From positions 2,790,001 to 2,854,000 of the forward strand of contig NZ_AP021972.1 of NCBI RefSeq assembly GCF_014168815.1: a stretch of DNA of 64,000 nt. The letters run 5' to 3'. A program made the position numbers and the translations under genes. Within the stretch, counting starts at the first letter, position 1. Every line of letters begins with the position of its first letter. Source of the DNA: Klebsiella sp. WP3-W18-ESBL-02. GTDB lineage: Bacteria > Pseudomonadota > Gammaproteobacteria > Enterobacterales > Enterobacteriaceae. The notes below the pieces were generated by a model. That model saw only the letters and a program-made list of their open reading frames with translations, made no database searches and was not told the origin of the DNA. Of the stretch, positions 1 through 9,006 are shown piece after piece.

Positions 1-2914
1 AAGCTTTTACTGCCACCTGACCGTTGGTTTCCGGGGCGAGAGTCAGAATCATCTCTGCGGCGTCGATTGCTGTGTCCAGCTTAGGCTGGCCTTTCGCCGG
101 GCCTTCCGTCTTGGTGTAGTTGAGCTTACGCAGCAGATCCATTTCACTCTGGGTGTTCCAGGCAATCCCTTTACCGCCGTTACCGATTTTTTCCATCAAT
201 GGGCCGATAGAGGTAAAGCGTTCATAGGTTGCCGGATAATCACGCTCAACCGGAATAATGTGCGGTGCGGTTTTGCCCGGAATCAGGTCGCATTCGCCTT
301 TTTTCCAGTCCTTCACGTCTAACGGCTGTGCCAGTTCGGCAGCGGAGTCGTGCTGAATTGGCAGCGTGACAACGTCGGTTTCTTTACCAAGGTGCCCCAC
401 GCAGACTTCGGAGAATGTCTTCGCGATGCCTTTGTAGATTTCCCAGTCGCTTTTTGATTCCCAGGCCGGGTCAACGGCGGCAGACAGCGGATGAATAAAC
501 GGATGCATATCCGAAGTATTCATATCGTCTTTTTCATACCAGGTCGCGGTAGGCAGCACGATGTCGGAGTATAGACAGGTGCTCGACAGACGGAAGTCCA
601 GCGTCACCACCAGATCCAGCTTGCCGTCGAGGCCGTTATCCTGCCATTCCACTTCTTCCGGCTTCACGCCGCCCTGCTTGCCGAGATCCAGCCCCTGAAT
701 GCCGTGCTCGGTACCCAGCAGGTACTTCAGCATGTATTCGTGACCTTTACCGGAAGAGCCCAGCAGGTTAGAACGCCAGATGAACAGGTTACGCGGGTGG
801 TTTTTACCGTTTTCCGGCTGTTCAGCCGCAAAACGGATAGAACCTTCTTTCAGCGCTTTAACGGTGTAGTCCACCGGGGTCATACCCGCTTTCTTCGCTT
901 CATCGGCAATGCGCAGTGGGTTAGTACCTAACTGCGGAGCAGACGGCAGCCAGCCCATGCGTTCAGCACGCACGTTGAAGTCCAGCAGGTGACCGGTATA
1001 GCGAGATTTGTCCGCCAGCGGTGACAGCAGTTCCTGTGCAGTAACCGACTCATAGCGCCATTGGCTCGAGTGGTTATAGAAGTAGGACGTACTGTTCATA
1101 TGACGAGCCGGACGCTGCCAGTCAAGGGCAAACGCCAGCGGCTGCCAGCCGGTCTGCGGACGCAGTTTTTCCTGGCCTACGTAGTGTGCCCAGCCGCCGC
1201 CGCTCTGACCGACGCAGCCGCAGAACACCAGCATGTTAATCAAACCACGATAGTTCATATCGAGGTGGTACCAGTGGTTCAGACCGGCACCGACGATGAT
1301 CATCGAACGACCATGCGTCTTATCGGCGTTATCGGCGAACTCACGCGCGATACGGACGATCTGCGCGCTGGATACACCGGTGATTTTCTCAGCCCACGCC
1401 GGGGTGTACGCTTTAATATCTTCGTAGCTGGTTGCGCAGTTTTCATCGTTCAGGCCGCGTTCCAGGCCGTAGTTGGCCATGGTCAGGTCATAAACGGTGG
1501 TCACCAGCGCGGTGCTGCCGTCTGCCAGCTGCAGGCGTTTCACCGGCAGTTTGTGCAGCAGAATATTTTCCAGTTCTACGCTGGCGAAGTGTTCGGTACC
1601 GTCGCCGCCAAAGTACGGGAAGCCAACCTGTGCAACATCGTCATGGCTGCCCAGCAGGCTAAGGCGCAGCTCAACCTCTTCGCCGGTTTTGCCGTCGCGC
1701 TGTTCGAGGTTCCACTTACCTTTATCGCCCCAGCGGTAACCGATGGAACCGTTTGGCGCGATCATCTCGCCTTTTTCATCAAAAGCGACGGTTTTCCATT
1801 CTGGATGCTCTTCCTGGCCCAGGCCATCAACCAGATCCGCTGCGCGCAGCATACGGCCCGCGGCGTAGAAGCCGTCACGCTCTTCCAGCATCACCAGCAT
1901 TGGCATGTCGGTATAGCGGCGAACGTAATCGGTGAAGTACTGGCTCGGCTTGTCGAGGTGGAATTCACGCAGCATCACGTGGCCCATGGCCAGCGCCATG
2001 GCCGCATCGGTACCCTGCTTCGGTGCTAACCACAGGTCGCAAAGTTTAGCGATTTCAGCGTAGTCCGGCGTGATAGCAACGGTTTTGGTGCCTTTATAGC
2101 GAACTTCGGTGAAGAAGTGGGCATCAGGGGTACGCGTCTGCGGAACGTTGGAACCCCAGGCGAGGATGTAGCTTGAGTTATACCAGTCGGCTGATTCTGG
2201 AACGTCAGTCTGCTCACCCCAGGTCTGCGGAGAAGCCGGCGGCAGGTCGCAGTACCAATCGTAGAAGCTCAGGCAGGTACCGCCAATCAGGGAAAGGTAA
2301 CGTGCGCCGGAGGCGTAGGAGACCATCGACATCGCCGGAATTGGCGAGAAGCCTGCCACACGGTCTGGGCCGTAGGTTTTTACGGTGTAGACGTTAGACG
2401 CCGCAATCAGCTCATTCACTTCCTGCCAGGAGGAACGAACGAAACCACCGCGACCACGCGCCTGCTTAAAGCTTTTCGCTTTATCCGCATCTTCAATAAT
2501 GGAGGCCCAGGCATCAACCGGATCGCTGTGCAGTTTCTTCGCATCACGCCACATTTTCATCAGGCGTTTACGCATCAGCGGGTATTTCAGGCGGTTGGCG
2601 CTGTAGAGGTACCAGGAATAGCTCGCGCCGCGCGGGCAGCCACGAGGTTCGTGGTTCGGCAGGTCCGGGCGGGTGCGCGGATAGTCAGTCTGCTGGGTTT
2701 CCCAGGTGACCAGACCGTTTTTAACGTAGATTTTCCAGCTGCAGGAACCGGTGCAGTTTACGCCGTGCGTGGAACGAACCACCTTGTCATGCTGCCAGCG
2801 CTGGCGGTATCCATCTTCCCAATCCCGGTTGGTATTTAGAATCTGTCCGTGCCCATCGGCAAATGTTTCACCCTTTTGTTTAAAGTAGCGAAACCGGTCC
2901 AGGAATTTACTCAT
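1..2914 (-). CDS. narG: Respiratory nitrate reductase alpha subunit NarG (5' part, cut by window edge)
   Basis: Catalytic molybdenum subunit of the membrane-bound quinol:nitrate oxidoreductase NarGHI, facing the cytoplasm and reducing nitrate to nitrite. The frame is open from the ATG at 2914 to base 1, about 971 of the roughly 1247 codons usual for NarG; the 3' end and narHJI lie outside. The translation starts MSKFLDRFRYFKQKGE, as in E. coli NarG. His50, Cys54 and Cys58 in HGVNCTGSC are the expected FS0 [4Fe-4S] ligands, with the fourth in RGCPRG. The Mo-ligand Asp region (PQTRTPDAHF) is present near 2120-2150. A GGAGAGACCC ribosome site precedes the ATG. narK lies 397 bp upstream in the same direction, with FNR and NarL sites between. 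Confidence 0.97.
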   Translation of the reverse strand, partial: MSKFLDRFRYFKQKGETFADGHGQILNTNRDWEDGYRQRWQHDKVVRSTHGVNCTGSCSWKIYVKNGLVTWETQQTDYPRTRPDLPNHEPRGCPRGASYSWYLYSANRLKYPLMRKRLMKMWRDAKKLHSDPVDAWASIIEDADKAKSFKQARGRGGFVRSSWQEVNELIAASNVYTVKTYGPDRVAGFSPIPAMSMVSYASGARYLSLIGGTCLSFYDWYCDLPPASPQTWGEQTDVPESADWYNSSYILAWGSNVPQTRTPDAHFFTEVRYKGTKTVAITPDYAEIAKLCDLWLAPKQGTDAAMALAMGHVMLREFHLDKPSQYFTDYVRRYTDMPMLVMLEERDGFYAAGRMLRAADLVDGLGQEEHPEWKTVAFDEKGEMIAPNGSIGYRWGDKGKWNLEQRDGKTGEEVELRLSLLGSHDDVAQVGFPYFGGDGTEHFASVELENILLHKLPVKRLQLADGSTALVTTVYDLTMANYGLERGLNDENCATSYEDIKAYTPAWAEKITGVSSAQIVRIAREFADNADKTHGRSMIIVGAGLNHWYHLDMNYRGLINMLVFCGCVGQSGGGWAHYVGQEKLRPQTGWQPLAFALDWQRPARHMNSTSYFYNHSSQWRYESVTAQELLSPLADKSRYTGHLLDFNVRAERMGWLPSAPQLGTNPLRIADEAKKAGMTPVDYTVKALKEGSIRFAAEQPENGKNHPRNLFIWRSNLLGSSGKGHEYMLKYLLGTEHGIQGLDLGKQGGVKPEEVEWQDNGLDGKLDLVVTLDFRLSSTCLYSDIVLPTATWYEKDDMNTSDMHPFIHPLSAAVDPAWESKSDWEIYKGIAKTFSEVCVGHLGKETDVVTLPIQHDSAAELAQPLDVKDWKKGECDLIPGKTAPHIIPVERDYPATYERFTSIGPLMEKIGNGGKGIAWNTQSEMDLLRKLNYTKTEGPAKGQPKLDTAIDAAEMILTLAPETNGQVAVKA

Positions 2915-3005
2915 CGGGTCTCTCCTGTGTGGAGCCTGACGGCTCTCTGATAAGTCGACATTGCTGAATTTGCAGCGAAGGTAACGCGCTGAAAGATGAA
3001 GGGAA

Positions 3006-3019
3006 TTGATAACGATCAA
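3006..3019. promoter_or_regulatory. FNR box upstream of narG
   Basis: TTGATAACGATCAA is a perfect match to the FNR consensus TTGAT-N4-ATCAA. It lies about 95 bp upstream of the narG start codon, as expected for anaerobic activation of narGHJI. Seen directly; binding is inferred. Confidence 0.85.
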
Positions 3020-3056
3020 GATGCTCTTGCTTAACAACCACCACGCAAAACACACA

Positions 3057-3072
3057 TACCACTAAGGTGGTA
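3057..3072. promoter_or_regulatory. NarL 7-2-7 inverted heptamer site upstream of narG
   Basis: TACCACTAAGGTGGTA is two inverted NarL heptamers (TACYNMT type) spaced by two bases, the arrangement NarL-phosphate and NarP prefer. A further heptamer, TACCCCT on the minus strand (AGGGGTA as read), lies near 3164-3170. These explain nitrate induction of narG together with the FNR box. Confidence 0.65.
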
Positions 3073-3257
3073 TTAACACCTATTTTTTAACACCATGTAT
3101 TTTAAGGATATTTTATTAATTTTATGCGTTTCGTATTGTTACAACTTAGCGTACTGGTATTAAGGGGTAGGTATTTCTCTCTCCCTGCAAGGCCCCCAAC
3201 GGGCACGCGGCTACAAGCACAGATTCGGTTATTAGTATGTTGTAACTAAGAGGGAAT

Positions 3258-3290
3258 AAAATAAAAGCGCGAACCCTCGCGCTTTTATTT
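3258..3290. terminator. Terminator after narK
   Basis: AAAAGCGCGAACCCTCGCGCTTTT forms an A/T-flanked stem-loop just downstream of the narK stop on the minus strand. It separates narK from the narG promoter region. Confidence 0.75.
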
Positions 3291-3311
3291 CACAAATAAC
3301 CGTCGCGGTTA

Positions 3312-4700
3312 TTATTTTGCTTTACGACCGTATACTGCCCAGATGACGATCACGCAGACAATATAGAACACGAGGAATACTTTCATCGCGCCAGCCGGTG
3401 AGCCGGTTAATTCCAGCGAGGTCCCGAAGGCTTTCGGAATAAAGAACCCGCCGATCGCACCAATGGCGGAAATAAAGCCCAACGCTGCCGCCGTATCGGT
3501 CGCCGCTTCACGCATCGCTTTCTCTTCAGAACCGCCTTCGGCTTTCACGCGATCCATCGTCAGCTTACGGAAAATAACCGAAATCATCTGGAAGGTAGAA
3601 CCACTGCCCAGACCGGCCGTCAGGAACAGCGCCAGGAACACGCCGTAGAACGCGATAAAGTTACCGCCTTCACCGTTGCTCGGCAGCGTCATGAACAACA
3701 GCGCGCTGAATACCGCCATCATAATGAAGTTGATCAACGTCACGCGCGTGCCGCCCAGGCGGTCAGAGATCGCCCCGCCCGCTGAACGCGCCAGTGCGCC
3801 AATAAACGGGCCGAAGAAGGCGTAATGCAGGATCTGAATTTCCGGGAACTGGGTTTTTGACAGCATCGCAAAGCCCGCCGAGAACCCGATAAACGAACCG
3901 AAGGTCGCCAGATACAGCAGGCTCATGATCCACAGGTGGCCGCGTTTCAGCACCGGCAGCTGCTCTTTCAGCGATGCCTTAGACGTCGCCAGTTCGTTCA
4001 TCCCGAACCAGGCCGCGACGGTGAAGATGGCCAGGAACGGCACCCAAATCCACGCGGCGTTTGCCAGGAACAGCTCGGAGCCGTCCGGCTGCTGTACGCC
4101 ATGACTACCGAAAGCGGCAAAGATGGACAGCGAGATCGCCAGTGGAGCCACCAGCTGCATCACGCTCACGCCCATATTCCCCAAACCGCCGTTCAGGCCC
4201 AGCGCCCCGCCCTGCTTTTGTTTCGGGAAGAAGAAGCTGATGTTCGCCATGCTGGAAGCGAAGTTAGCGCCCGCAAAACCACACAGCAGTGAGATAATAA
4301 TAAAGGTGCTAAATGGCGTAGACGTATCCTGAACCGCAAAGCCCAGCCATACGCAAGGAATGATCAAGATTCCGGTACTGAATGCCGTCCAGCGGCGGCC
4401 GCCGAACATCGGCACCATAAAGGAGTAAGGAACACGCAGCAGCGCCCCGGACACCGACGGCAGCGCCGTCAGCATGAACAACTGGTCAGTGGTAAACTGG
4501 AAGCCCACTTTCGGTAAATTCACCGCGACGGCGCTGAACAGCATCCAAACGCAGAACGCCAGCAGCAAGCACGGTACTGAAATCCACAGGTTCCGGCTTG
4601 CGACGCGATGGCCGCGCTCTTGCCAGAACGCCGGATCTTCCGGACGCCAGTCGGTAATGACAGCGCCGGTTGCCCTTTCGGGGGCAGTGGAGTGACTCAT
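3312..4700 (-). CDS. narK: Nitrate/nitrite antiporter NarK
   Basis: Major-facilitator inner-membrane carrier that brings nitrate in and exports nitrite during nitrate respiration. The 462-residue protein starts MSHSTAPERATGAVITDW and follows E. coli NarK almost throughout, including the two glycine-rich nitrate signature segments (FAGANFASSMANISFFFPK and FLTAGLGSGSTFQMI). The ATG at 4700 is chosen over the upstream GTG at 4706 because AGAGG is well spaced to it and the length then fits the family. It is transcribed away from narX, with an FNR box and several NarL heptamers between them. Confidence 0.97.
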   Translation of the reverse strand: MSHSTAPERATGAVITDWRPEDPAFWQERGHRVASRNLWISVPCLLLAFCVWMLFSAVAVNLPKVGFQFTTDQLFMLTALPSVSGALLRVPYSFMVPMFGGRRWTAFSTGILIIPCVWLGFAVQDTSTPFSTFIIISLLCGFAGANFASSMANISFFFPKQKQGGALGLNGGLGNMGVSVMQLVAPLAISLSIFAAFGSHGVQQPDGSELFLANAAWIWVPFLAIFTVAAWFGMNELATSKASLKEQLPVLKRGHLWIMSLLYLATFGSFIGFSAGFAMLSKTQFPEIQILHYAFFGPFIGALARSAGGAISDRLGGTRVTLINFIMMAVFSALLFMTLPSNGEGGNFIAFYGVFLALFLTAGLGSGSTFQMISVIFRKLTMDRVKAEGGSEEKAMREAATDTAAALGFISAIGAIGGFFIPKAFGTSLELTGSPAGAMKVFLVFYIVCVIVIWAVYGRKAK

Positions 4701-4760
4701 AGACACCTCTGATTATTAATATTAACCCCCGCCACATTAGGGTTTACACCGTGAGGTAAG

Positions 4761-4774
4761 TTGATATAAATCAA
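4761..4774. promoter_or_regulatory. FNR box in the narK-narX divergent region
   Basis: TTGATATAAATCAA matches the FNR consensus exactly, about 60 bp upstream of the narK start. By analogy with E. coli narK it should drive anaerobic narK expression. Confidence 0.85.
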
Positions 4775-4876
4775 AGGAAAAGTTGGCTGTAGAATGCGCA
4801 AAAAAACAGCTTCATCCTTAGGGAGTAGGCTTTTATGCCCAAAAAAACCTGTTTTATCACGTGGCTGTTACGTCGC

Positions 4877-4937
4877 TACCCCTCCGCGTACCCGCGCTTT
4901 ACTATTATGGAAATAAAGGGGTAACCCTTTAGGGGTA
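4877..4937. promoter_or_regulatory. NarL heptamer cluster between narK and narX
   Basis: Three strong heptamers of the TACYNMT type are visible: TACCCCT at 4877-4883 on the plus strand, and AGGGGTA (reverse of TACCCCT) at 4917-4923 and 4931-4937. Such clusters activate narK and autoregulate narXL in E. coli. The 4701-5011 intergenic stretch contains these and the FNR box. Confidence 0.6.
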
Positions 4938-5011
4938 TGGGTATACTCCAGGCGATAGCCGAAAATAACGCCACTCGCCGGAGAGTCTTCCGCCAGGAGC
5001 CGCATCGCACA

Positions 5012-6811
5012 ATGTTTAAACGTTTTTTTACACCACTCACGCTGGTGAATCAACTGGCCCTCATCGTCCTGCTATCAACCCTTATCGGGGTGGCAAGCAT
5101 GATGATTTCTGCCCGCCTGGTCAACGGTGTCCAGGGCAGCGCACACGCCATTAACCAGGCCGGTTCGCTGCGTATGCAAAGCTATCGCCTGCTGGCGGCC
5201 ATCCCGGTAAAACCGAGCGACCAGACGTTATTTGATGAAATGCAGCGCACCGTCTTCAGCCCCGAGCTGCAGCTGGCAGCCGAGCGCGACGGCCAGGTGC
5301 CGCAGCTGAAGTCGTTACAGCAATACTGGCTGGGCCATCTGGCGCCGGACATTCGTAACGCCCGCAGCCAGGATGAGGTGCTGAACGACGTGACCGGTTT
5401 CGTGAGTCGTATCAATCAGCTGGTGACCGTCTTTGACCACACCACGGAAGAACGTATTACCCACGTGGTATGGATGCACCGCCTGATGGCCTTCTTCATG
5501 GCGCTGCTGTTTATCTTTACCGTCTTCTGGCTGCGTACTCGGCTGCTGCATCCGTGGCGTCAGCTGCTGCGTATGGCTGAAGCCATCAGCCATCGTGATT
5601 TTACCTACCGCGCGCAAATCAGCGGGCGCAATGAGATGGCAACCCTCGGTATGGCGCTGAACAATATGTCCGCCGAGCTCGCCGAAAGCTACGCCTCGCT
5701 GGAGCGGCGCGTTCAGGAAAAAACCGCCGGGCTGGAGCAGAAAAACGCCATCCTCTCCTTCCTGTGGCAGGCCAACCGCCGCCTGCACGCCAGCGCGCCG
5801 CTATGTGAACGCATTTCGCCAGTGTTGAACGGCCTTCAGGCGCTCACCCCGCTGCGGGAAATTGAAGTGCGGGTTTACGACACCGAAGATGAGGAAAACC
5901 ATCAGGAATTCAGCTGTCATTCCGGCCGTGAATGCGACGACCGGGGCTGTTATTTGTGCCCGCGCGATGAAGAAGCCTCCGCGCCGGACGGCGTCACGCT
6001 GAAATGGCGGCTCACCGACCCTCGCAACCAGTACGGGATCCTGCTCGCCACGTTGCCACACGGGCGTGAACTGAGCCACGATCAGCAGCAGTTAGTCGAC
6101 ACGCTGCTCGAACAGCTAACGTCGACGCTGGCATTGGATAAACAGCTCGAACGCCAGCAGCAGCTGATCGTGATGGAAGAGCGGGCGACCATTGCCCGTG
6201 AGCTGCATGACTCTATTGCCCAGTCGCTCTCTTGCATGAAAATGCAGATCAGCTGTCTGCAAATGATGCAAAACGAAAACGCCTCGGCAGAGAGCCGCGA
6301 GCTGCTCGGCCAGGTGCGTAACGAGCTGAACACCTCCTGGGCGCAGCTGCGCGAGCTGTTAACCACCTTCCGTCTGAAGCTGACCGAATCGGGCCTGCGT
6401 CCGGCGCTGGAAGCCAGCTGTCAGGAATACAGTAATCACTTCGGCTTCCCGGTCCAGCTGGATTACCAGCTGCCGCCGCGCCACGTGCCGTCACACCAGG
6501 CGATCCACGTCCTGCAAATTGCCCGCGAGGCGCTCAGCAACGCGCTAAAACACGCGCAGGCCAGCGAAGTGAAGGTAACGGTCACCCAGCAGGCCAATCA
6601 GGTCAAACTGGTGGTGGCGGATAACGGCTGCGGCGTGCCGATGCACGCCGAGCGCAGCAACCACTACGGTCTTATTATTATGCGTGATCGCGCACAAAGC
6701 CTGCGCGGCGATTGCCAGGTTCGCCGTCGTGAAAGCGGCGGCACTGAAGTCGTGGTCACGTTTATCCCCGAAAAATCGCTTTCAACCCTCCAAGGAGAAA
6801 TCCATGACTAA
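5012..6811 (+). CDS. narX: Nitrate/nitrite sensor histidine kinase NarX
   Basis: Inner-membrane sensor of the NarX-NarL two-component system. From the ATG at 5012 the 599-residue protein aligns with E. coli NarX (598). It has TM1 near residues 14-36, the periplasmic P-box (HAINQAGSLRMQSYRL, about 45-61) that binds nitrate, TM2 near 150-172, a HAMP segment, the cysteine-rich central module (several Cys around residues 310-330), and a HisKA_3 dimerisation motif ARELHDSIAQS whose His is about residue 400. The N and G boxes of the ATPase (LSNALKH, DNGCGVP) follow. An upstream in-frame ATG at 4937 would add 25 residues unlike the family and lies in the NarL sites. The last codons overlap narL by 8 nt. 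Confidence 0.97.
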   Translation: MFKRFFTPLTLVNQLALIVLLSTLIGVASMMISARLVNGVQGSAHAINQAGSLRMQSYRLLAAIPVKPSDQTLFDEMQRTVFSPELQLAAERDGQVPQLKSLQQYWLGHLAPDIRNARSQDEVLNDVTGFVSRINQLVTVFDHTTEERITHVVWMHRLMAFFMALLFIFTVFWLRTRLLHPWRQLLRMAEAISHRDFTYRAQISGRNEMATLGMALNNMSAELAESYASLERRVQEKTAGLEQKNAILSFLWQANRRLHASAPLCERISPVLNGLQALTPLREIEVRVYDTEDEENHQEFSCHSGRECDDRGCYLCPRDEEASAPDGVTLKWRLTDPRNQYGILLATLPHGRELSHDQQQLVDTLLEQLTSTLALDKQLERQQQLIVMEERATIARELHDSIAQSLSCMKMQISCLQMMQNENASAESRELLGQVRNELNTSWAQLRELLTTFRLKLTESGLRPALEASCQEYSNHFGFPVQLDYQLPPRHVPSHQAIHVLQIAREALSNALKHAQASEVKVTVTQQANQVKLVVADNGCGVPMHAERSNHYGLIIMRDRAQSLRGDCQVRRRESGGTEVVVTFIPEKSLSTLQGEIHD

Positions 6812-7454
6812 TCAGGAACGGGCTACCATCCTGCTCATTGACGACCATCCCATGCTGCGTACCGGCGTTAAACAGCTGGTCAGTATGGCCTCGGATATCC
6901 AGGTCGTCGGGGAAGCCAGCAACGGCGAGCAAGGTATTGAACTGGCGGAAACGCTCGATCCGGATCTGATTTTGCTCGATCTCAATATGCCCGGCATGAA
7001 CGGTCTGGAAACGCTCGACAAGCTGCGTGAAAAGTCGCTCTCCGGGCGCGTTGTCGTGTTCAGCGTATCGAATCATGAAGAAGACGTTGTCACCGCCCTC
7101 AAACGCGGCGCCGACGGCTACCTGCTGAAAGATATGGAACCCGAAGATCTGCTGAAGGCGCTGCAACAGGCCGCCGCCGGTGAAATGGTGCTGAGTGAAG
7201 CATTAACGCCGGTGCTGGCCGCCAGCCTGCGCGCTAACCGCGCAACGTCGGATCGCGACATCAACCAGTTGACCCCACGCGAACGCGATATCCTCAAGCT
7301 GATTGCCCAAGGACTGCCGAACAAGATGATTGCCCGCCGTCTGGACATCACCGAAAGCACGGTGAAAGTGCACGTGAAGCATATGCTGAAAAAGATGAAG
7401 CTGAAATCCCGCGTGGAAGCTGCCGTTTGGGTGCATCAGGAACGTATTTTCTGA
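6804..7454 (+). CDS. narL: Nitrate response regulator NarL
   Basis: DNA-binding response regulator phosphorylated by NarX/NarQ; it activates narG and narK and represses other anaerobic respiratory genes. From the ATG at 6804 (MTNQERATILLIDDHP, 216 residues) the receiver domain shows Asp13/Asp14, phospho-acceptor Asp59 (LLDLNMPG) and the Lys of LLKD. A LuxR-type helix-turn-helix (LTPRERDILKLIAQG, then ESTVKVHVKHMLKKM) fills the C-terminus. AAGGAG precedes this start within the end of narX, so the two genes are translationally coupled. Confidence 0.97.
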   Translation: MTNQERATILLIDDHPMLRTGVKQLVSMASDIQVVGEASNGEQGIELAETLDPDLILLDLNMPGMNGLETLDKLREKSLSGRVVVFSVSNHEEDVVTALKRGADGYLLKDMEPEDLLKALQQAAAGEMVLSEALTPVLAASLRANRATSDRDINQLTPRERDILKLIAQGLPNKMIARRLDITESTVKVHVKHMLKKMKLKSRVEAAVWVHQERIF

Positions 7455-7466
7455 GCCACCGCCGCT

Positions 7467-7500
7467 TAATTGTCGTGGCAGCCGCTGTCACGCACAATTA
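7467..7500. terminator. Shared bidirectional hairpin between narL and ychO
   Basis: TAATTGTCGTGGCAGC pairs imperfectly with GCTGTCACGCACAATTA around a short loop. It lies between the convergent narL and ychO genes, and its distal arm includes the ychO stop codon. Confidence 0.55.
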
Positions 7501-8913
7501 AGGTGCAACGTTCGACCAACCGTTCTCGGTCGGCGAAACGCTGGCCACCGGTTCGGTCAACGCCAGCGTGATCTCATTCGAGGTCACCCGCTGGCCTTTG
7601 TTATCCTCCACCACCACCGATAAATGCCAGGTGTTGCTGGCGCCTTCCGTATAATCCCACGCCGGCATGATGATGCTCCAGCCCTCGGTGCTGTTATTAG
7701 CCGCAGGTGGCGTCAGGCTGAGCGCCGTGGTATCCCCCTGCCAGGTCAGCGACTTCACGCCATACCGATCGCGCACCTGCAGCTTAAGCTCAACCGTTTC
7801 ATCATCGGTGAGGTTCCACGGCGGCGTCGCCAGATACACCGTCAGGCTCTTACGCTGACGAAACTCCATGACCGGTAGATTATTGCGCTCCGGCGCATCG
7901 TAGCGGCTGCCGCGTAGCGTACGCCGCTGCGCAACCTCGTCGGCTGCCAGCTGTTTTTTTAACGGCACGCCGAAGCGGTAGTTCACCTTCATGCCAAGGT
8001 TGTTCTGATTAACCCCGCTTTCGCCCTGTTTGTGCTGGGCGCTGAAGGTAAGCAGCGGAACGGGCGTGTAATTGAGCCCCAGGGAAACGGCGACCGGATT
8101 GTGGTAGCCGGTACCGCTGCGAAACAGATCAACGTTATCACCAAAGTATTGTTCAACGCTGAGGCTGGTATTGATGTGGTTATAGGCCGGTATCCAGGCC
8201 TGTGCGGTCACATCGTAACCGCGCGCCATCCGCTGCTGCAACGTCGTACCGCCACGATACCAATCATGAAGAGGATGATAATAGTTGGCTGAGAAGCGCA
8301 GGTTCTCGCCCCACGCCTCCGCGCCGACGCCGCCGCGATCGAGGCTGGCGTCCAGCAGGCTGTCATAAAAGGTGTTATAGCCCAGCAGCCAGTGCCCCGC
8401 GACCCAACGCTGCCCCACGCCGAGATTGCCCACCAGCCCTTCATCCTGCTGGCTGAGTCCAAGCTGGCTCCAGGTGAGGTAGCGCGTATTGTCCTCAAGC
8501 GGAATAAACCAGCTGCCGTGGCTGCCGGTCAGTTTGCCCTTTTCATCCACCAGCATCTGGAAGTCGGTGTTCCCCCACGGCGACAGCCAACTGCCCAACT
8601 GTTCGTTCACTTCGCCGTTGACCTTTTCCTGGATCTGCGTGAGGGCAAAAAGCCGCGCCTGCTCGCCGGTATCAAGGCCGTTGTCGGTCATGCTGGCTTC
8701 GCCAAACGACTTTACCATTTCGGCAAACTGTTTTTCGCCATCGTGTGTTTCCGGCGCGATACCCAGATCCGGTAGATTATCGAAAGGGTGTTCGGCCTCT
8801 TCAATAAACGTTTGCCGTGCCCGCGCGCTGCCGCTGGTTAATATCAGCAGCACCAGAAATGACGAGTAAAAACGCAAAGACAAATCCACAACCTCATAGC
8901 CAGCGTAAATCAA
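7498..8913 (-). CDS. ychO: YchO-type inverse autotransporter beta-barrel protein
   Basis: Outer-membrane protein of the intimin/invasin (inverse autotransporter) family without the long passenger. The 471-residue product carries an N-terminal hydrophobic export segment ending near ARA, then the barrel repeats typical of the family (ENLRFSANYYHPL, GYDVTAQAWIPAY, NTSLSVEQYFGDNVDLF, SLGLNYTPVPLLTFSAQHKQG, YRFGVPL), and one C-terminal Ig-like domain from about residue 355 (KSLTVYLATPPW to ITLALTEP). Sequence and position next to narL match E. coli ychO (464 aa). The start is uncertain: the first residues before SLRFYSSF are unlike the family. Its function in E. coli is poorly defined, possibly adhesion. 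Confidence 0.9.
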   Translation of the reverse strand: MIYAGYEVVDLSLRFYSSFLVLLILTSGSARARQTFIEEAEHPFDNLPDLGIAPETHDGEKQFAEMVKSFGEASMTDNGLDTGEQARLFALTQIQEKVNGEVNEQLGSWLSPWGNTDFQMLVDEKGKLTGSHGSWFIPLEDNTRYLTWSQLGLSQQDEGLVGNLGVGQRWVAGHWLLGYNTFYDSLLDASLDRGGVGAEAWGENLRFSANYYHPLHDWYRGGTTLQQRMARGYDVTAQAWIPAYNHINTSLSVEQYFGDNVDLFRSGTGYHNPVAVSLGLNYTPVPLLTFSAQHKQGESGVNQNNLGMKVNYRFGVPLKKQLAADEVAQRRTLRGSRYDAPERNNLPVMEFRQRKSLTVYLATPPWNLTDDETVELKLQVRDRYGVKSLTWQGDTTALSLTPPAANNSTEGWSIIMPAWDYTEGASNTWHLSVVVEDNKGQRVTSNEITLALTEPVASVSPTENGWSNVAP

Positions 8914-9006
8914 AGGTCGGAAATCGCCGACCCTAACGCCTTAAGTCTATTCCCTTTACGCGCATTGTTCAGCTTCTGCGGCGCATTCCAGGAATAGACT
9001 GAAAGG

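Larger units (their letters stand above)
2915..3257. other. narK-narG intergenic regulatory region
   Basis: A gene-free stretch of about 340 bp. It holds the FNR box and NarL heptamers annotated separately and AT-rich sequence around 3100-3140. In E. coli the corresponding region also carries an IHF site; I could not place one with confidence. No open frame of note was seen. Confidence 0.7.

Noticed and set aside
1061..2029. 322-codon plus-strand frame
   Set aside because: It lies wholly inside narG on the opposite strand; narG reads through continuously with all family motifs.
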